Shown piece by piece: positions 1 to 9,972 of a DNA stretch of 64,000 nt. Origin of the DNA: Synergistota bacterium. Its GTDB lineage: Bacteria > Synergistota > GBS-1. The stretch's first letter is position 1. Every line of letters starts with the position of its first letter. The stretch lies in NCBI GenBank assembly GCA_025060595.1, contig JANXBX010000003.1, forward strand, positions 138,746-202,745, in the 5' to 3' direction. The position numbers and the translations under genes were made by a program. The notes under the pieces were generated by a model. That model did no database searches, had not been told where the DNA came from, and worked only from the letters and a program-made list of their open reading frames with translations.

Positions 1-19
1 TCAACTCTGCTTTTCACAT

Positions 20-907
20 CTACCATCTTACAAAAGCCCCTTCACTTACCTTATCAGGTTCAACAACTATTCTATCACCGTCTTTTAAATCCGAAGTTAT
101 AGCCAAAGCTGAGCTAAGCTCCTTAAACTTTATTTCTTTAAAGAAAACCCTCCCTCCCTTAACCATATAAACTCCACTCTTACCATCTTTAATTATTATA
201 GCATTGATAGGTATTACAGCCCCCGTAAGCTTCCTCTTGATAAGTCTAACATCAACACTCCTTAGTCTTACAAGCTCGTCCCAGCCTACTAAAGATAAAA
301 TAACAAAAAGATCACCCTCCACAACCTTTATATCTACAAGCTTACTTAATACCTCTCTCTTAAAAGAAGGAAAAACCAAAGAAATCTTCCTTTTCTCTAA
401 CCACCTAGCATCAAAATCTTCTTTCTTAACTCTCAAAAAAAGATTTATAAATAAGTTATCCCTGATTTCCCCTATAGGAGAGCCCGCTTTGACAATTGAG
501 CCATCTTCGATTAACCTTATCTTCCCAGAAGGTATATTTATAATCCCTCTCTCCCAAGCATCTTCGAGCTTCCATATACCAGAAAGATCATCAACTCCAT
601 AGAGTAGGATGCCGCTTTCTCCAGCCAAAACATCCCTATCACCAACTTTAGCAACAATAGAGCCCTTTTTAACCCTCTCTCCATCCTTTTTTAGCCACGT
701 TACCTTCCCAGAAGAAGGGGAAACCAAGAGAGATCCCTCACAAAAAACAAAAGCTTTAGCCTCTATAAATTCTTCCATCTTCTCAAGCTTAACACTTAGA
801 GTCGAAATCTTAGGAGGTTGAGAGGCGCTCTCTACCCTAAAATAAAAAATACAAGCTGATATCACAATTATTACTGAAAATAGAATTACTATTACTTTCC
901 TCATCAC
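20..907 (-). CDS. HlyD/RND-type membrane-anchored adaptor-like protein
   Basis: A 295-aa protein with one N-terminal membrane anchor (about residues 4-24, very hydrophobic, led by MRK). The rest is an extracytoplasmic beta-rich region with a barrel-sandwich look: a lipoyl-like half (GKVTWLKKDGERVKKG, about 65-85) and a C-terminal segment with GVYMV and GDRIVVEPD, as in periplasmic adaptor subunits of efflux pumps. It lacks the long coiled-coil hairpin of true HlyD. Small HlyD-like proteins of this kind sit near division genes in Clostridia. No transporter partner is visible in the window, so the role is unknown. It follows frr by 32 bases. Confidence 0.6.
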   Translation of the reverse strand: MMRKVIVILFSVIIVISACIFYFRVESASQPPKISTLSVKLEKMEEFIEAKAFVFCEGSLLVSPSSGKVTWLKKDGERVKKGSIVAKVGDRDVLAGESGILLYGVDDLSGIWKLEDAWERGIINIPSGKIRLIEDGSIVKAGSPIGEIRDNLFINLFLRVKKEDFDARWLEKRKISLVFPSFKREVLSKLVDIKVVEGDLFVILSLVGWDELVRLRSVDVRLIKRKLTGAVIPINAIIIKDGKSGVYMVKGGRVFFKEIKFKELSSALAITSDLKDGDRIVVEPDKVSEGAFVRW

Positions 908-939
908 TAAAGGGCAAGGAAGAGCTAATTAGCTCTTCC

Positions 940-2821
<1,882 letters not shown>

Positions 2822-2823
2822 AA

Positions 2824-3672
2824 CTACATCTCCCCCTTACGACGACGTTTCTTTATTTCCTCTTCTTCATCAAAATCCTCTTCAAGTTCATCAAAAACAT
2901 CTCCATACTTCTCCAAAAGCTCCTCTCTCATGGTCATATCCTCTTCCTCAGCCGCAACCTCTTCACCTTCTTGTACTCCTCTTATCTGTACCCCTTGTTT
3001 ACCTTCCAAGACAGCATCAGCTATGATACTTGTTATTAACTTTATAGATCTTATAGCATCATCATTACCCGGAATAGGATAATCAACAGGATCTGGATCA
3101 CAGTTAGTATCAACTATAGCAACTACAGGTATTTCAAGTCTATTAGCTTCGGTAACAGCGATTTTTTCTTTCCTTGGATCTACGACAAAAAGAACATCAG
3201 GAAGATCGGTCATTTCCTTAATGCCACCGAGATACCTTCCAAGCTTACTCTTTTCTCTTTCAAGTCTCACTACTTCCTTTTTAGGTAAAACCTCAAACAT
3301 TCCTTCCTTTTCCATCTCCTCAAGCTCCTTAAGCCTTTCAATCCTCTTTCTTATGGTCTTAAAATTCGTCAAAAGTCCACCAAGCCACCTCTGGTTAACA
3401 TAAAACATCTCGCACCTTTCAGCCTCGCTCTTGACCACGTCTTGTGCCTGACGTTTCGTACCAACGAAAAGAACAGTCCCACCATTCATAACTCTCTCCT
3501 TGACAAAGTTATAAGCCTCTTCAATCTTCTTTAAGGTCTTTTGAAGATCGATGATGTAAATACCGTTTCTCTCTGTAAAAATGTACTCCTTCATTTTAGG
3601 ATTCCAGCGTTTAGTTTGGTGTCCGAAATGTACACCAGCCTCAAGAAGCTGTTTCATACTAACTATAGCCAC
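2824..3672 (-). CDS. rpsB: Small ribosomal subunit protein uS2
   Basis: A 282-aa uS2 protein with the family core: [19 protein letters not shown] at the N-terminus, FVGTKRQAQ and [11 protein letters not shown], and the [11 protein letters not shown] and [11 protein letters not shown] segments. The start codon is GTG, preceded by a strong AAGGAGGG site. The C-terminus carries an extra run of about 50 residues that is strongly acidic and then basic (from about residue 230). It heads the rpsB-tsf-pyrH-frr operon and has its own promoter and a structured leader, described separately. Confidence 0.97.
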   Translation of the reverse strand: MAIVSMKQLLEAGVHFGHQTKRWNPKMKEYIFTERNGIYIIDLQKTLKKIEEAYNFVKERVMNGGTVLFVGTKRQAQDVVKSEAERCEMFYVNQRWLGGLLTNFKTIRKRIERLKELEEMEKEGMFEVLPKKEVVRLEREKSKLGRYLGGIKEMTDLPDVLFVVDPRKEKIAVTEANRLEIPVVAIVDTNCDPDPVDYPIPGNDDAIRSIKLITSIIADAVLEGKQGVQIRGVQEGEEVAAEEEDMTMREELLEKYGDVFDELEEDFDEEEEIKKRRRKGEM

Positions 3673-3683
3673 GCAAACATCCC

Positions 3684-3785
3684 TCCTTAAAATTTTGGTT
3701 TTATACCCTCCATGTCCATCTTCAAGAAGAGGAACCCCTTCTTAGGCACCGCCCCTTCTCTCCGGACATGTGTGATTTACAAGCT
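3684..3785 (-). promoter_or_regulatory. Structured 5' leader of rpsB mRNA
   Basis: The roughly 100-nt leader between the predicted transcription start and the rpsB ribosome-binding site contains a 7-bp inverted repeat, CATGTCC with GGACATG (3764-3770 and 3711-3717). Inside it is a hairpin with an 8-bp stem, including one G-U pair, and a GUUC loop (3724-3743). Autoregulation of rpsB-tsf by S2 binding to the leader is known in enterobacteria. Here it is only an inference from position and structure. Confidence 0.4.
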
Positions 3786-3791
3786 CTTTGA

Positions 3792-3820
3792 AGTATATCA
3801 TAAACTCTCAAGAAAAGCAA
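3792..3820 (-). promoter_or_regulatory. Promoter for the rpsB operon
   Basis: On the minus strand TTGCTT (3815-3820) is followed after 17 bases by TATACT (3792-3797), with a TG one base upstream of the -10 (extended -10). It overlaps the 3' end of the hldD-like gene and would start transcription about 115 bases before the rpsB GTG. Confidence 0.5.
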
Positions 3821-4388
3821 AATACTCACGGATGCCCTCCTCCAAAGAGGCAAAAGCCTCGCTGTACCCTGCCTCCTCCCTGAGAAGGGTTAAATCTGCT
3901 TGAGTATAACCTTGATATCTTCCAACTAGCTCATCAGGAAAGGGAATATATTCGTAGCTTCCTTTACCGTTTAGCTGAATTAATATTCTAACCACATCAT
4001 TAAAGCTCCTTGAAACCCCTGTTCCACAGTTAAATATACCTGAAATTTCCCTTTCAAAAAGAAATAGGTTTACTTTTACTACATCTTTAACATATACGAA
4101 ATCCCTTCTTTGTTCTCCAGCCCTATATCCGCCACCTTCTCCAAAAAGCCTTATAACGCCCTTTTCCTTAAGCTGCTTATAAAACTGATAAATTACCGAA
4201 GCCATCTTCCCCTTATGAAACTCATTAGGCCCATAAACATTAAAGTATCTTAAGCCGGTTACCTGCAAAGTTACCCCTTTTTGGTAAATTTTTCTAACAT
4301 AACGATCAAACATGTATTTCGAAAAACCATTCAGCCCCTTAATGAGATTACTACCTATAAAACCCGCTCCTCCAGTTACAACTATCAT
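3798..4388 (-). pseudogene. hldD: Internally deleted ADP-heptose 6-epimerase (HldD-like)
   Basis: A 196-aa open frame whose two ends match HldD (RfaD), the last enzyme of ADP-L-glycero-D-manno-heptose synthesis for LPS. The N-terminus is the Rossmann nucleotide loop (VVTGGAGFIGSN, residues 3-14). Right after residue 20 the sequence jumps to the region that follows the active-site YxxxK motif: the lysine is present (GFSK) but the catalytic Tyr position is Asn. The C-terminal part (RYFNVYGPNE, RRDFVYVKDVV, FTQADL-like TQADL) is intact. HldD is normally about 310-330 aa, so about 120 residues with the catalytic Ser/Thr and Tyr are missing in frame. It follows hldE with a one-base overlap. It is probably inactive as an epimerase, but an assembly error cannot be excluded. 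Confidence 0.75.
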
Positions 4389-5824
4389 TATTTTTTTCCC
4401 TCCAATATCTTTCTCACGAGGGAGGTAGTAGAATACCCCTTAAATAGCGGAACTATATGAACCTCACGAGCATATTCCCTACCAACCACTTCTTCTACTT
4501 TGTAATCTCCACCCTTAACAAGAACATCAGGTCTAATAAGACTGATAAGCTTCTCCGGTGTATCCTCATCGAAGATAACCACACAATCAACGAATTCCAA
4601 AGCAGCAAGCATCCTTGCCCTGTCCTCCTGAGGAACTAAAGGCCGTCCTTCTCCCTTAAGTCTCCTAACCGATGAATCAGAGTTAAGCCCCACTATAAGT
4701 TTATCTCCTCTCTTTTTTGCTTCCTCAAGAGAATATATATGTCCAACGTGAAGAAGATCAAAACAACCATTAGTAAAGACTATCTTAAAGCCGTCCCTTT
4801 TCCATCTCCTTACAAGTTCTATAGTTTCGTCAAAGCTCTTTATCTTAGATTCAATACTAAGTTTAAAGCTTGAATTTCTCAAAGCCTCCTCAAGCTCCGA
4901 TAGGGTTATGGGGGCAGTTCCAATCTTACCTACAACCACGCCAGCCGCAATGTTAGATAGCCTAGCAGAATCAACTAAATCTCTTCCAGTTGCAATACAA
5001 GCCGCTAATGTAGCTACAACCGTATCTCCAGCTCCAGAAACATCAAAAACCTCCCTAGCCTTCGTAGGTATGTGATGTATGTTTCCACTTTCAAATAGAG
5101 TCATTCCCTTTTCAGAACGGGTAACCAAAAGATTCTCAAGCTTATATTTATATAAAACTTCAAACCCCGCTTTTTCTATATCCTTATCAACGTTAGGAAC
5201 GCCCTTACCATATACCTCACCTAATTCCTTTACATTAGGGGTAACTATAAATGCACCCTCATACTTTTTCCAATCCGGCCCTTTAGGATCCACTATAACA
5301 GGAATTCCAAACCTCTTCGATTCCTCTATAACAAAGCGACATAAGCTAGTTGTGCAAAAGCCTTTACCATAATCAGATATCACAACACACTTTGAATCCC
5401 TTATTTCTTCAAGAAACCAATCCAAAACTATTTCTTCTTCCGCTCTTTTAAGAGGGGAAACCTCTTCAAAATCAACCCTAACCACTTGCTGCCTACCACC
5501 TAAAATTCTCACCTTAGTTATAGTAGGACAGCTTCTAAGAATCAAACCTGAAACGTCTATACCCTTATCAAGGAGTGCCTTCTTAAGAAGCTCTCCAGAA
5601 GAGTCTTCCCCTAAAGCTCCAGCAAGAAAAACCTTGCATCCTAAATTAACTAAGTTAACTGCAACATTCCCTGCCCCACCTGGAGAAACTTTCTCCTCAC
5701 AAACCCTAACCACAGGAACGGGAGCCTCCGGGGAAATCCTATTAACTTCACCATAGTAATACCTATCAAGCATAACATCACCGATAACGAGAATTTTGGC
5801 AACAAAAGGGGATAAACTATCCAT
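4388..5824 (-). CDS. hldE: Bifunctional heptose-7-phosphate kinase / heptose-1-phosphate adenylyltransferase
   Basis: This enzyme phosphorylates D-glycero-D-manno-heptose 7-phosphate and, after dephosphorylation by another enzyme, activates heptose 1-phosphate with ATP. The N-terminal two-thirds is a PfkB/ribokinase domain (ILVIGDVMLDRYYYG near the start; DVSGAGDTVVATLA near residue 270). The last 140 residues are a nucleotidyltransferase with FTNGCFDLLHVGH, whose HxGH signature binds ATP. I place the start at the ATG at 5824. An upstream in-frame GTG at 5848 would lengthen the overlap with gmhA, and the AGGAGG site is oddly distant (15 bases). It belongs to the gmhA-hldE-hldD heptose cluster. 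Confidence 0.93.
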   Translation of the reverse strand: MDSLSPFVAKILVIGDVMLDRYYYGEVNRISPEAPVPVVRVCEEKVSPGGAGNVAVNLVNLGCKVFLAGALGEDSSGELLKKALLDKGIDVSGLILRSCPTITKVRILGGRQQVVRVDFEEVSPLKRAEEEIVLDWFLEEIRDSKCVVISDYGKGFCTTSLCRFVIEESKRFGIPVIVDPKGPDWKKYEGAFIVTPNVKELGEVYGKGVPNVDKDIEKAGFEVLYKYKLENLLVTRSEKGMTLFESGNIHHIPTKAREVFDVSGAGDTVVATLAACIATGRDLVDSARLSNIAAGVVVGKIGTAPITLSELEEALRNSSFKLSIESKIKSFDETIELVRRWKRDGFKIVFTNGCFDLLHVGHIYSLEEAKKRGDKLIVGLNSDSSVRRLKGEGRPLVPQEDRARMLAALEFVDCVVIFDEDTPEKLISLIRPDVLVKGGDYKVEEVVGREYAREVHIVPLFKGYSTTSLVRKILEGKK

Positions 5825-6377
5825 AGAGGGCTTTTTCAACCTCCTCACAAACCAGATGACCTATCAAAATATGGACCTCTTGAATCCGAGGAGTAGAGTT
5901 TGAAGGAACAACTATAGCAACATCGCAAAGCTCCCTTAACTTGCCTCCTCCCTTTCCCAAAAGACCAACTACTCTTACATTCTTATTCTTAGCACCTAAA
6001 ACAGCTTTTACCACGTTCGGACTTTCACCGGAAGTGGATATAGCAACAAGCAAATCACCCTCTCTTAGTAATGCGTCAACCTGCCTTAAGAAAATGTGTT
6101 CAAACCCATAATCATTCCCCACAGCAGTTAGTATGGATGTATCCGTCGTCAAGGCCACGGCTGGAAGAGGAGCTCTGTCTTTAGCAAACCTACCAACAAA
6201 CTCCGCAGCTAAATGTTGACTATCAGCAGCACTACCGCCGTTTCCCATAAAGGCAATTTTTCCTCCATTTTTTAGAGTTTTTATAGCAAGCTCGATAAAA
6301 GCCTTTATTTCTTGTTCACATACTCTTAATGTCTCTCTAACTACAGATATATGTTCCTCAAAGGACTCCTTCATCAA
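5817..6377 (-). CDS. gmhA: Sedoheptulose-7-phosphate isomerase
   Basis: A 186-aa SIS-domain isomerase that converts sedoheptulose 7-phosphate to D-glycero-D-manno-heptose 7-phosphate, the first step to LPS heptose. The phosphate-binding GNGGSAADSQH (45-55) and the second SIS loop AISTSGESPN (about 113-122) are intact, as is the RIQEVHILIGH segment near the C-terminus. It is first in a gmhA-hldE-hldD series. The presence of these genes argues for a heptose-containing LPS and a diderm envelope. Confidence 0.94.
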   Translation of the reverse strand: MMKESFEEHISVVRETLRVCEQEIKAFIELAIKTLKNGGKIAFMGNGGSAADSQHLAAEFVGRFAKDRAPLPAVALTTDTSILTAVGNDYGFEHIFLRQVDALLREGDLLVAISTSGESPNVVKAVLGAKNKNVRVVGLLGKGGGKLRELCDVAIVVPSNSTPRIQEVHILIGHLVCEEVEKALYG

Positions 6378-6413
6378 ATTGTCACCTTATCTAATTTTAA
6401 CATAATTATGAAG

Positions 6414-6983
6414 TCATTTCCTTTTAGGCCCAAAGAGCTTCCTAAGAAAATCTAGCAATTTTGCATCTCCATACCTTGATATAGGAACCACCTTTTTAGC
6501 CTCCCTAACGTCTTCGATAGTATAGAAAGACTGAGGACTATACTGATAAACTATACTAAGAAAGCGCTCGATCCTCTTCCTTTCAACAACGGCAAATATA
6601 ATCACAATAGGACCTTCCCTTCCCTGAGCATCAACCGTAGTCACGATAAACCCCTCGTCTCTCAAAGCCTTAATCAATGTCTCAGGCTCTTGTCGTGTTA
6701 TAACCCTTATAACCACGTTTCCAAGGGCAAGCTTAGCCTCAAGAACCAAACCGACGTAGTTACCACAAGCGAACCCACCAGCAAAGGCCACATAATATAT
6801 AGGGCTTGCCAGATGCTTTATTATCTGAGCAGTCACAATTATCCAAAGCAAGGATTCAAAAAAACCTATTAAGCTCGCCTCTAAACGACGTCCTCGCGCT
6901 AAAAGAACTATACGAACTGTACCCAAGCTAACATCGCATATTCTCGCTAAGAATATCAAAAGCGCTCCTTCTATTAAACCCAT
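6414..6983 (-). CDS. DUF2179/UPF0316-family membrane protein
   Basis: A membrane protein of about 189 aa with three hydrophobic segments at the N-terminus. The sequence ARICDVSLGTVRIVLLARGRR is typical of the UPF0316 family, and a C-terminal DUF2179 domain (residues FIVTTVDAQGREGPIVIIFAVV onward) follows. The family's function is unknown. I place the start at the ATG at 6983 (MGLIEGALLIF). The longest frame opens with a TTG at 7034 that falls inside the flagellin terminator, and ATGs at 7007 and 6995 are also possible. It appears to be a single-gene unit with its own promoter. Confidence 0.8.
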   Translation of the reverse strand: MGLIEGALLIFLARICDVSLGTVRIVLLARGRRLEASLIGFFESLLWIIVTAQIIKHLASPIYYVAFAGGFACGNYVGLVLEAKLALGNVVIRVITRQEPETLIKALRDEGFIVTTVDAQGREGPIVIIFAVVERKRIERFLSIVYQYSPQSFYTIEDVREAKKVVPISRYGDAKLLDFLRKLFGPKRK

Positions 6984-7005
6984 TGCCTCTATCATAACGG
7001 CCGTC

Positions 7006-7034
7006 ATGATAGCATAAAAATTGACATAAATCAA
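7006..7034 (-). promoter_or_regulatory. Possible promoter for the DUF2179 gene
   Basis: On the minus strand TTGATT (7029-7034) is followed after 17 bases by TATCAT (7006-7011), with a TG just before the -10. It lies directly after the flagellin terminator and would give a very short leader to the ATG at 6983. Confidence 0.35.
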
Positions 7035-7066
7035 CGGGGTGCTCTCCTTAAGGAGAGCACCCCGTT
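7033..7066 (-). terminator. Terminator hairpin of the flagellin gene
   Basis: A perfect 15-bp inverted repeat with a TTAA loop (arms 7033-7047 and 7052-7066) lies 25 bases after the flagellin stop. The U-tract after it on the minus strand is weak (TTGATTTATG), but the stem is very stable. It marks the end of the flagellar transcription unit. Confidence 0.75.
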
Positions 7067-7090
7067 TAAGGGAGAAAACTATTAGTAAAC

Positions 7091-9592
7091 TTATCTTAAT
7101 AACTGAAGAACTGATTGCGGCAGCTGATTAGCTTGAGCAAGCATTGCCACTCCCGATTGATGCAGTATCTGAAGCCTAACGAACTCCATCATTTCCTGAG
7201 CTATATCAGCATCCCTTATTCTTGACTCAGCTGCCTGAACATTAACCTCCATTATGTTAAGGTTCTTTATGGTATGTTCAAGCCTATTTTGAAAAGCACC
7301 AAGCTTTGAACGAGCGGTTGAAACCTGCTCTAAAGCTTTGGTTACCTTACTAATAGCAAGCTCCGCTTCCTCCCTTGTTAGGACGGTTAAGTCTGATATT
7401 CCAAGTCCATCAGTATTCAAGGAGTCTATATCAACTCTCATAAGCTCATTTTCATTAGGACCTATATGTAAAAAGAGCGTACCTGAGGCATCAACCCTTA
7501 TATCAGCCTCATCCCACCTTTCTCCGTTTATTTCAAAAGAAAGCCCAAGAGGAATAAGCGTATAATTAACATTAGTGGGTGTATAATACTTGTAGTCCTT
7601 TATCTTCTTTTCAAGGACTACATGAGATCCCGTTCCCTCTATTATTAGAGTATCAGGACTGTTTATATCATAAGAATTACCATTTTCATCCTTCGATGGA
7701 ACTCTCACCTTAACATTAGTTCCAGAGGAGGCTATAGTCCCATCCTCTATTCCCTCAGTTACATTATCTAAACCGAGCCAATTAATTAATGTAGCGTTCC
7801 CTTCAACTATTATCTTGCTCGAGGGATCACCAGAGGATTGAATTAGGAAAAGATAACTATCACCGTTAACATTTCTATTGTAAGCTTTGACATTAGTATA
7901 AGCCGAGAGATTATTTATCTTTCTTATAACGTTAGAGAGAGTATCAGAAGCATCAATATCTATTCTAACACCATTTATGTATATAGCACTTGTAACTCCG
8001 GCAGCTACAATTACAGGATCCCCTCCCATAACCCATCTTCTTGGATCATATCGAGTATCATCATGAGCCCAGTGAGTTCTAAAGCCTATCCTTTCAAGAA
8101 AAGTCGTAGTCACATTAACCATATCCTTATCTTCAAGCTCTATCTTAGTCCCAGGATTTGCAACTAATCTTATATAAGCTCTGTAGTCCCCGCCACCAGC
8201 ATCATAATAAGTCAATGTAGCTGTAACCCCTGTTTCAGGAGACTTAGCATTTATTGCATCAACTACTTTATTAAGATCAAGGTCATCAGCATTACCATCG
8301 CCATCGAGATCTTCCGTAGTAACATTTATTTCAACACCATTTACGTAAAATGTATAAGTGGTCCCACTAGGAGTAGCAGTACCATCGAAGTTTATGAAGT
8401 AGGTTCTATTTGTATCATTCACATCAACATCAAATCCTCTCATTTCCATCTGAGTCTGACTCACTCTCGTAGTATTAAAGCCTATCGCTTGAAGATCTAA
8501 ATCGTACCTATTAAGTCCTCCCAAAAACTCAACATCTTCCTCTAATACCACATCTCTACCAGAACCTTGAGCGTTTATCCTTATATAGAGCTTACCACCA
8601 ATATCAAGAACCTCCGCCCAGACTTGACCCCCCATCTGGGAGTTTATCCTATTAACGACATCTTGCCATGTAGAAGCTCCGCTTAAGTCCACAGTGGTTC
8701 CATTTATCTTTATTAACCTGTCCCCACTAAAAGTGGGACCGGTCCCCGAAAGCTCATTACTTAAAACACTAGGTACAGCACCAAATCCTAAGTCTTGAAG
8801 AAGATCCTGACTACCTGACAATACTATCCTTTTTCCAGAACCTTCTTCAGTCTGAACAAGCTTTAAGTGACCACCTGATCTTTCCGCTTTAACACCAGTA
8901 TTATGGGTTTTCTCATTGATCTTATCTATTACATATTGAAGCTTATCTAAGGCAGCTGAGAACTCTGTAGAATTTAAATAAACCGCCACACCATTTATAA
9001 CTATCTCACCGGTATGAATCCTATCTAACGAAGATATATTTGTAACCCCCGTCAGCTCCGCCCTACTTGCCTCCTGATAAATCTTCACCTTATAAGTCCC
9101 AGGCTGAGTAGAGGGAGAAGCCGTCATATTAGAAACATAAGCATTACCACCAACTTGGTTGATTATAAATGAAAGCTCTCCCGTAAGAAGCTTTCTTGTA
9201 TTAAACTGGGCACTTTCACCAATCCTATCTATCTCAGCTTTAAGCTGATCTATTTCCTTTTGAATTTGCTCTCTATCGTAAGAAGTATAAGTATCATTTG
9301 CAGCCTGAATAGCAAGCTCCCTTATTCTATGGAGAATCGCTTGAACTTCATCAAGCGCTCCTTCCGCAGTTTGAATAAGAGAAATGCCATCCTGTGCATT
9401 TCTCGATGCCTGATGAATGCTTCTTATCTGGGAGCGCATCTTTTCTGAGATAGCCAAACCCGCAGCATCATCAGCTGCACGATTAATCCTTAAACCTGAG
9501 GAAAGCTTCTCGAGGGTACTTTGCAGTTGACCCGAGGTCACAGTCAACTGCCTGTAGGCTTCCATAGCCGCAATATTATGATTTATTCTCAT
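7091..9592 (-). CDS. fliC: Very large flagellin with four repeated central domains
   Basis: The flagellar filament subunit, secreted by the flagellar type III system. The N-terminal D0/D1 helices (residues 1-140, with LSSGLRINRAADDAAGLAIS) and C-terminal D1/D0 (about 735-833, ending ANQLPQSVLQLLR) are canonical. The middle (about 160-730) is unusually long. It holds four units that look like flagellin-hook IN motifs, each with an INGV/VNGV-type strand, an INxK/INxxS helix and a hydrophobic end such as LQDLGF: about 195-270, 293-372, 413-504 and 536-608. Unit three carries a DLDGDGNADDLD loop (428-439) that resembles calcium-binding repeats. Typical flagellins are 270-500 aa. Expression is probably set by sigma-28, CsrA and FliW (see leader). 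Confidence 0.95.
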   Translation of the reverse strand: MRINHNIAAMEAYRQLTVTSGQLQSTLEKLSSGLRINRAADDAAGLAISEKMRSQIRSIHQASRNAQDGISLIQTAEGALDEVQAILHRIRELAIQAANDTYTSYDREQIQKEIDQLKAEIDRIGESAQFNTRKLLTGELSFIINQVGGNAYVSNMTASPSTQPGTYKVKIYQEASRAELTGVTNISSLDRIHTGEIVINGVAVYLNSTEFSAALDKLQYVIDKINEKTHNTGVKAERSGGHLKLVQTEEGSGKRIVLSGSQDLLQDLGFGAVPSVLSNELSGTGPTFSGDRLIKINGTTVDLSGASTWQDVVNRINSQMGGQVWAEVLDIGGKLYIRINAQGSGRDVVLEEDVEFLGGLNRYDLDLQAIGFNTTRVSQTQMEMRGFDVDVNDTNRTYFINFDGTATPSGTTYTFYVNGVEINVTTEDLDGDGNADDLDLNKVVDAINAKSPETGVTATLTYYDAGGGDYRAYIRLVANPGTKIELEDKDMVNVTTTFLERIGFRTHWAHDDTRYDPRRWVMGGDPVIVAAGVTSAIYINGVRIDIDASDTLSNVIRKINNLSAYTNVKAYNRNVNGDSYLFLIQSSGDPSSKIIVEGNATLINWLGLDNVTEGIEDGTIASSGTNVKVRVPSKDENGNSYDINSPDTLIIEGTGSHVVLEKKIKDYKYYTPTNVNYTLIPLGLSFEINGERWDEADIRVDASGTLFLHIGPNENELMRVDIDSLNTDGLGISDLTVLTREEAELAISKVTKALEQVSTARSKLGAFQNRLEHTIKNLNIMEVNVQAAESRIRDADIAQEMMEFVRLQILHQSGVAMLAQANQLPQSVLQLLR

Positions 9593-9668
9593 GAGTCCTC
9601 ACCCCATCCTTGTAATCTGCCGCATCCTTGCGCTGTCTAACTTATCCTCATCCGTGAGGACCATTCAC
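9593..9668 (-). promoter_or_regulatory. Flagellin mRNA leader with CsrA-type binding sites
   Basis: The predicted 76-nt leader contains several GGA motifs of the CsrA type. A stem TCCTCA/TGAGGA presents CGGA in its loop (9645-9660). A GCAAGGATGC element (9622-9631) has a short stem around GGA. ACAAGGATG (9605-9613), close to the reported CsrA consensus, lies just before the GGTGAGGA ribosome-binding site (9593-9603 region). csrA and fliW lie immediately upstream. In Bacillus the CsrA-FliW-flagellin circuit represses hag translation at its leader. I infer the same here. Confidence 0.65.
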
Positions 9669-9696
9669 TTATCTTTATCGGCAAAGGTGAGGACTC
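9593..9696 (-). repeat. 11-bp inverted repeat that can mask the flagellin ribosome-binding site
   Basis: GGTGAGGACTC directly before the flagellin ATG (9593-9603) has a perfect complement, GAGTCCTCACC, at 9686-9696. The upstream arm lies in the spacer of the sigma-28 promoter. It is therefore absent from transcripts started there but present in read-through RNA from csrA. This would silence flagellin translation from read-through RNA only. Confidence 0.55.
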
Positions 9697-9702
9697 GCTT
9701 TA
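9675..9702 (-). promoter_or_regulatory. Sigma-28 (FliA/SigD) promoter of flagellin
   Basis: On the minus strand TAAA (9699-9702) is followed after 16 bases by GCCGATAA (9675-9682), a perfect match to the sigma-28 -10 element, with spacing one base longer than the usual 15. The predicted start is near 9668, giving a leader of about 76 nt. The FlgM anti-sigma-28 gene is in the same cluster. Confidence 0.8.
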
Positions 9703-9708
9703 GAAAAC

Positions 9709-9972
9709 TTATGTCTTTTTCTTTTTTAGCTTTTCAAGTTCTTTTACAACACTTTCTTCAACCTTTTCCTCAACTTGAGCCGCCATTTGAGCAGCAAGTA
9801 TGTTTTCCTTAACTATAGCTTCGTATACCTCTTTTCTATGCACGGGAACTCTTTTAGGAGCCTCTATACCAATGCGAACTTGGTCCCCTCTTATCTCCAA
9901 GATCTTTATCTCTATATCATCACCTATCATTATGCTCTGGTTAACCTTCCGACTTAAGACAAGCACAGTCAA
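9709..9972 (-). CDS. csrA: Carbon storage / translational regulator CsrA
   Basis: An 87-aa RNA-binding dimer. The core [20 protein letters not shown] and the RNA-contacting [12 protein letters not shown] stretch (about 42-53) are conserved. The C-terminal tail is longer than in enterobacteria and is lysine/glutamate rich, as in Firmicutes-type CsrA. It overlaps the fliW stop by four bases and lies directly upstream of flagellin, whose leader carries GGA sites. It probably represses flagellin translation until it is titrated by FliW. Confidence 0.96.
   Translation of the reverse strand: MTVLVLSRKVNQSIMIGDDIEIKILEIRGDQVRIGIEAPKRVPVHRKEVYEAIVKENILAAQMAAQVEEKVEESVVKELEKLKKKKT

Noticed and set aside
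1..17. Possible start of the next gene (GTG AAA AGC AGA GTT) after the HlyD-like stop, for example a YggS-type gene
   Set aside because: Only five codons are visible and no good ribosome-binding site precedes the GTG, so it cannot be supported.
6984..7034. TTG start for the DUF2179 protein at 7034
   Set aside because: The codon lies inside the terminator stem of flagellin and before the likely promoter start; family members begin near residue 18 of that frame.
9593..9708. Insertion sequence ends or attachment site suggested by the inverted repeat before flagellin
   Set aside because: The repeat includes the ribosome-binding site, no transposase or target duplication is present, and a regulatory reading explains it.
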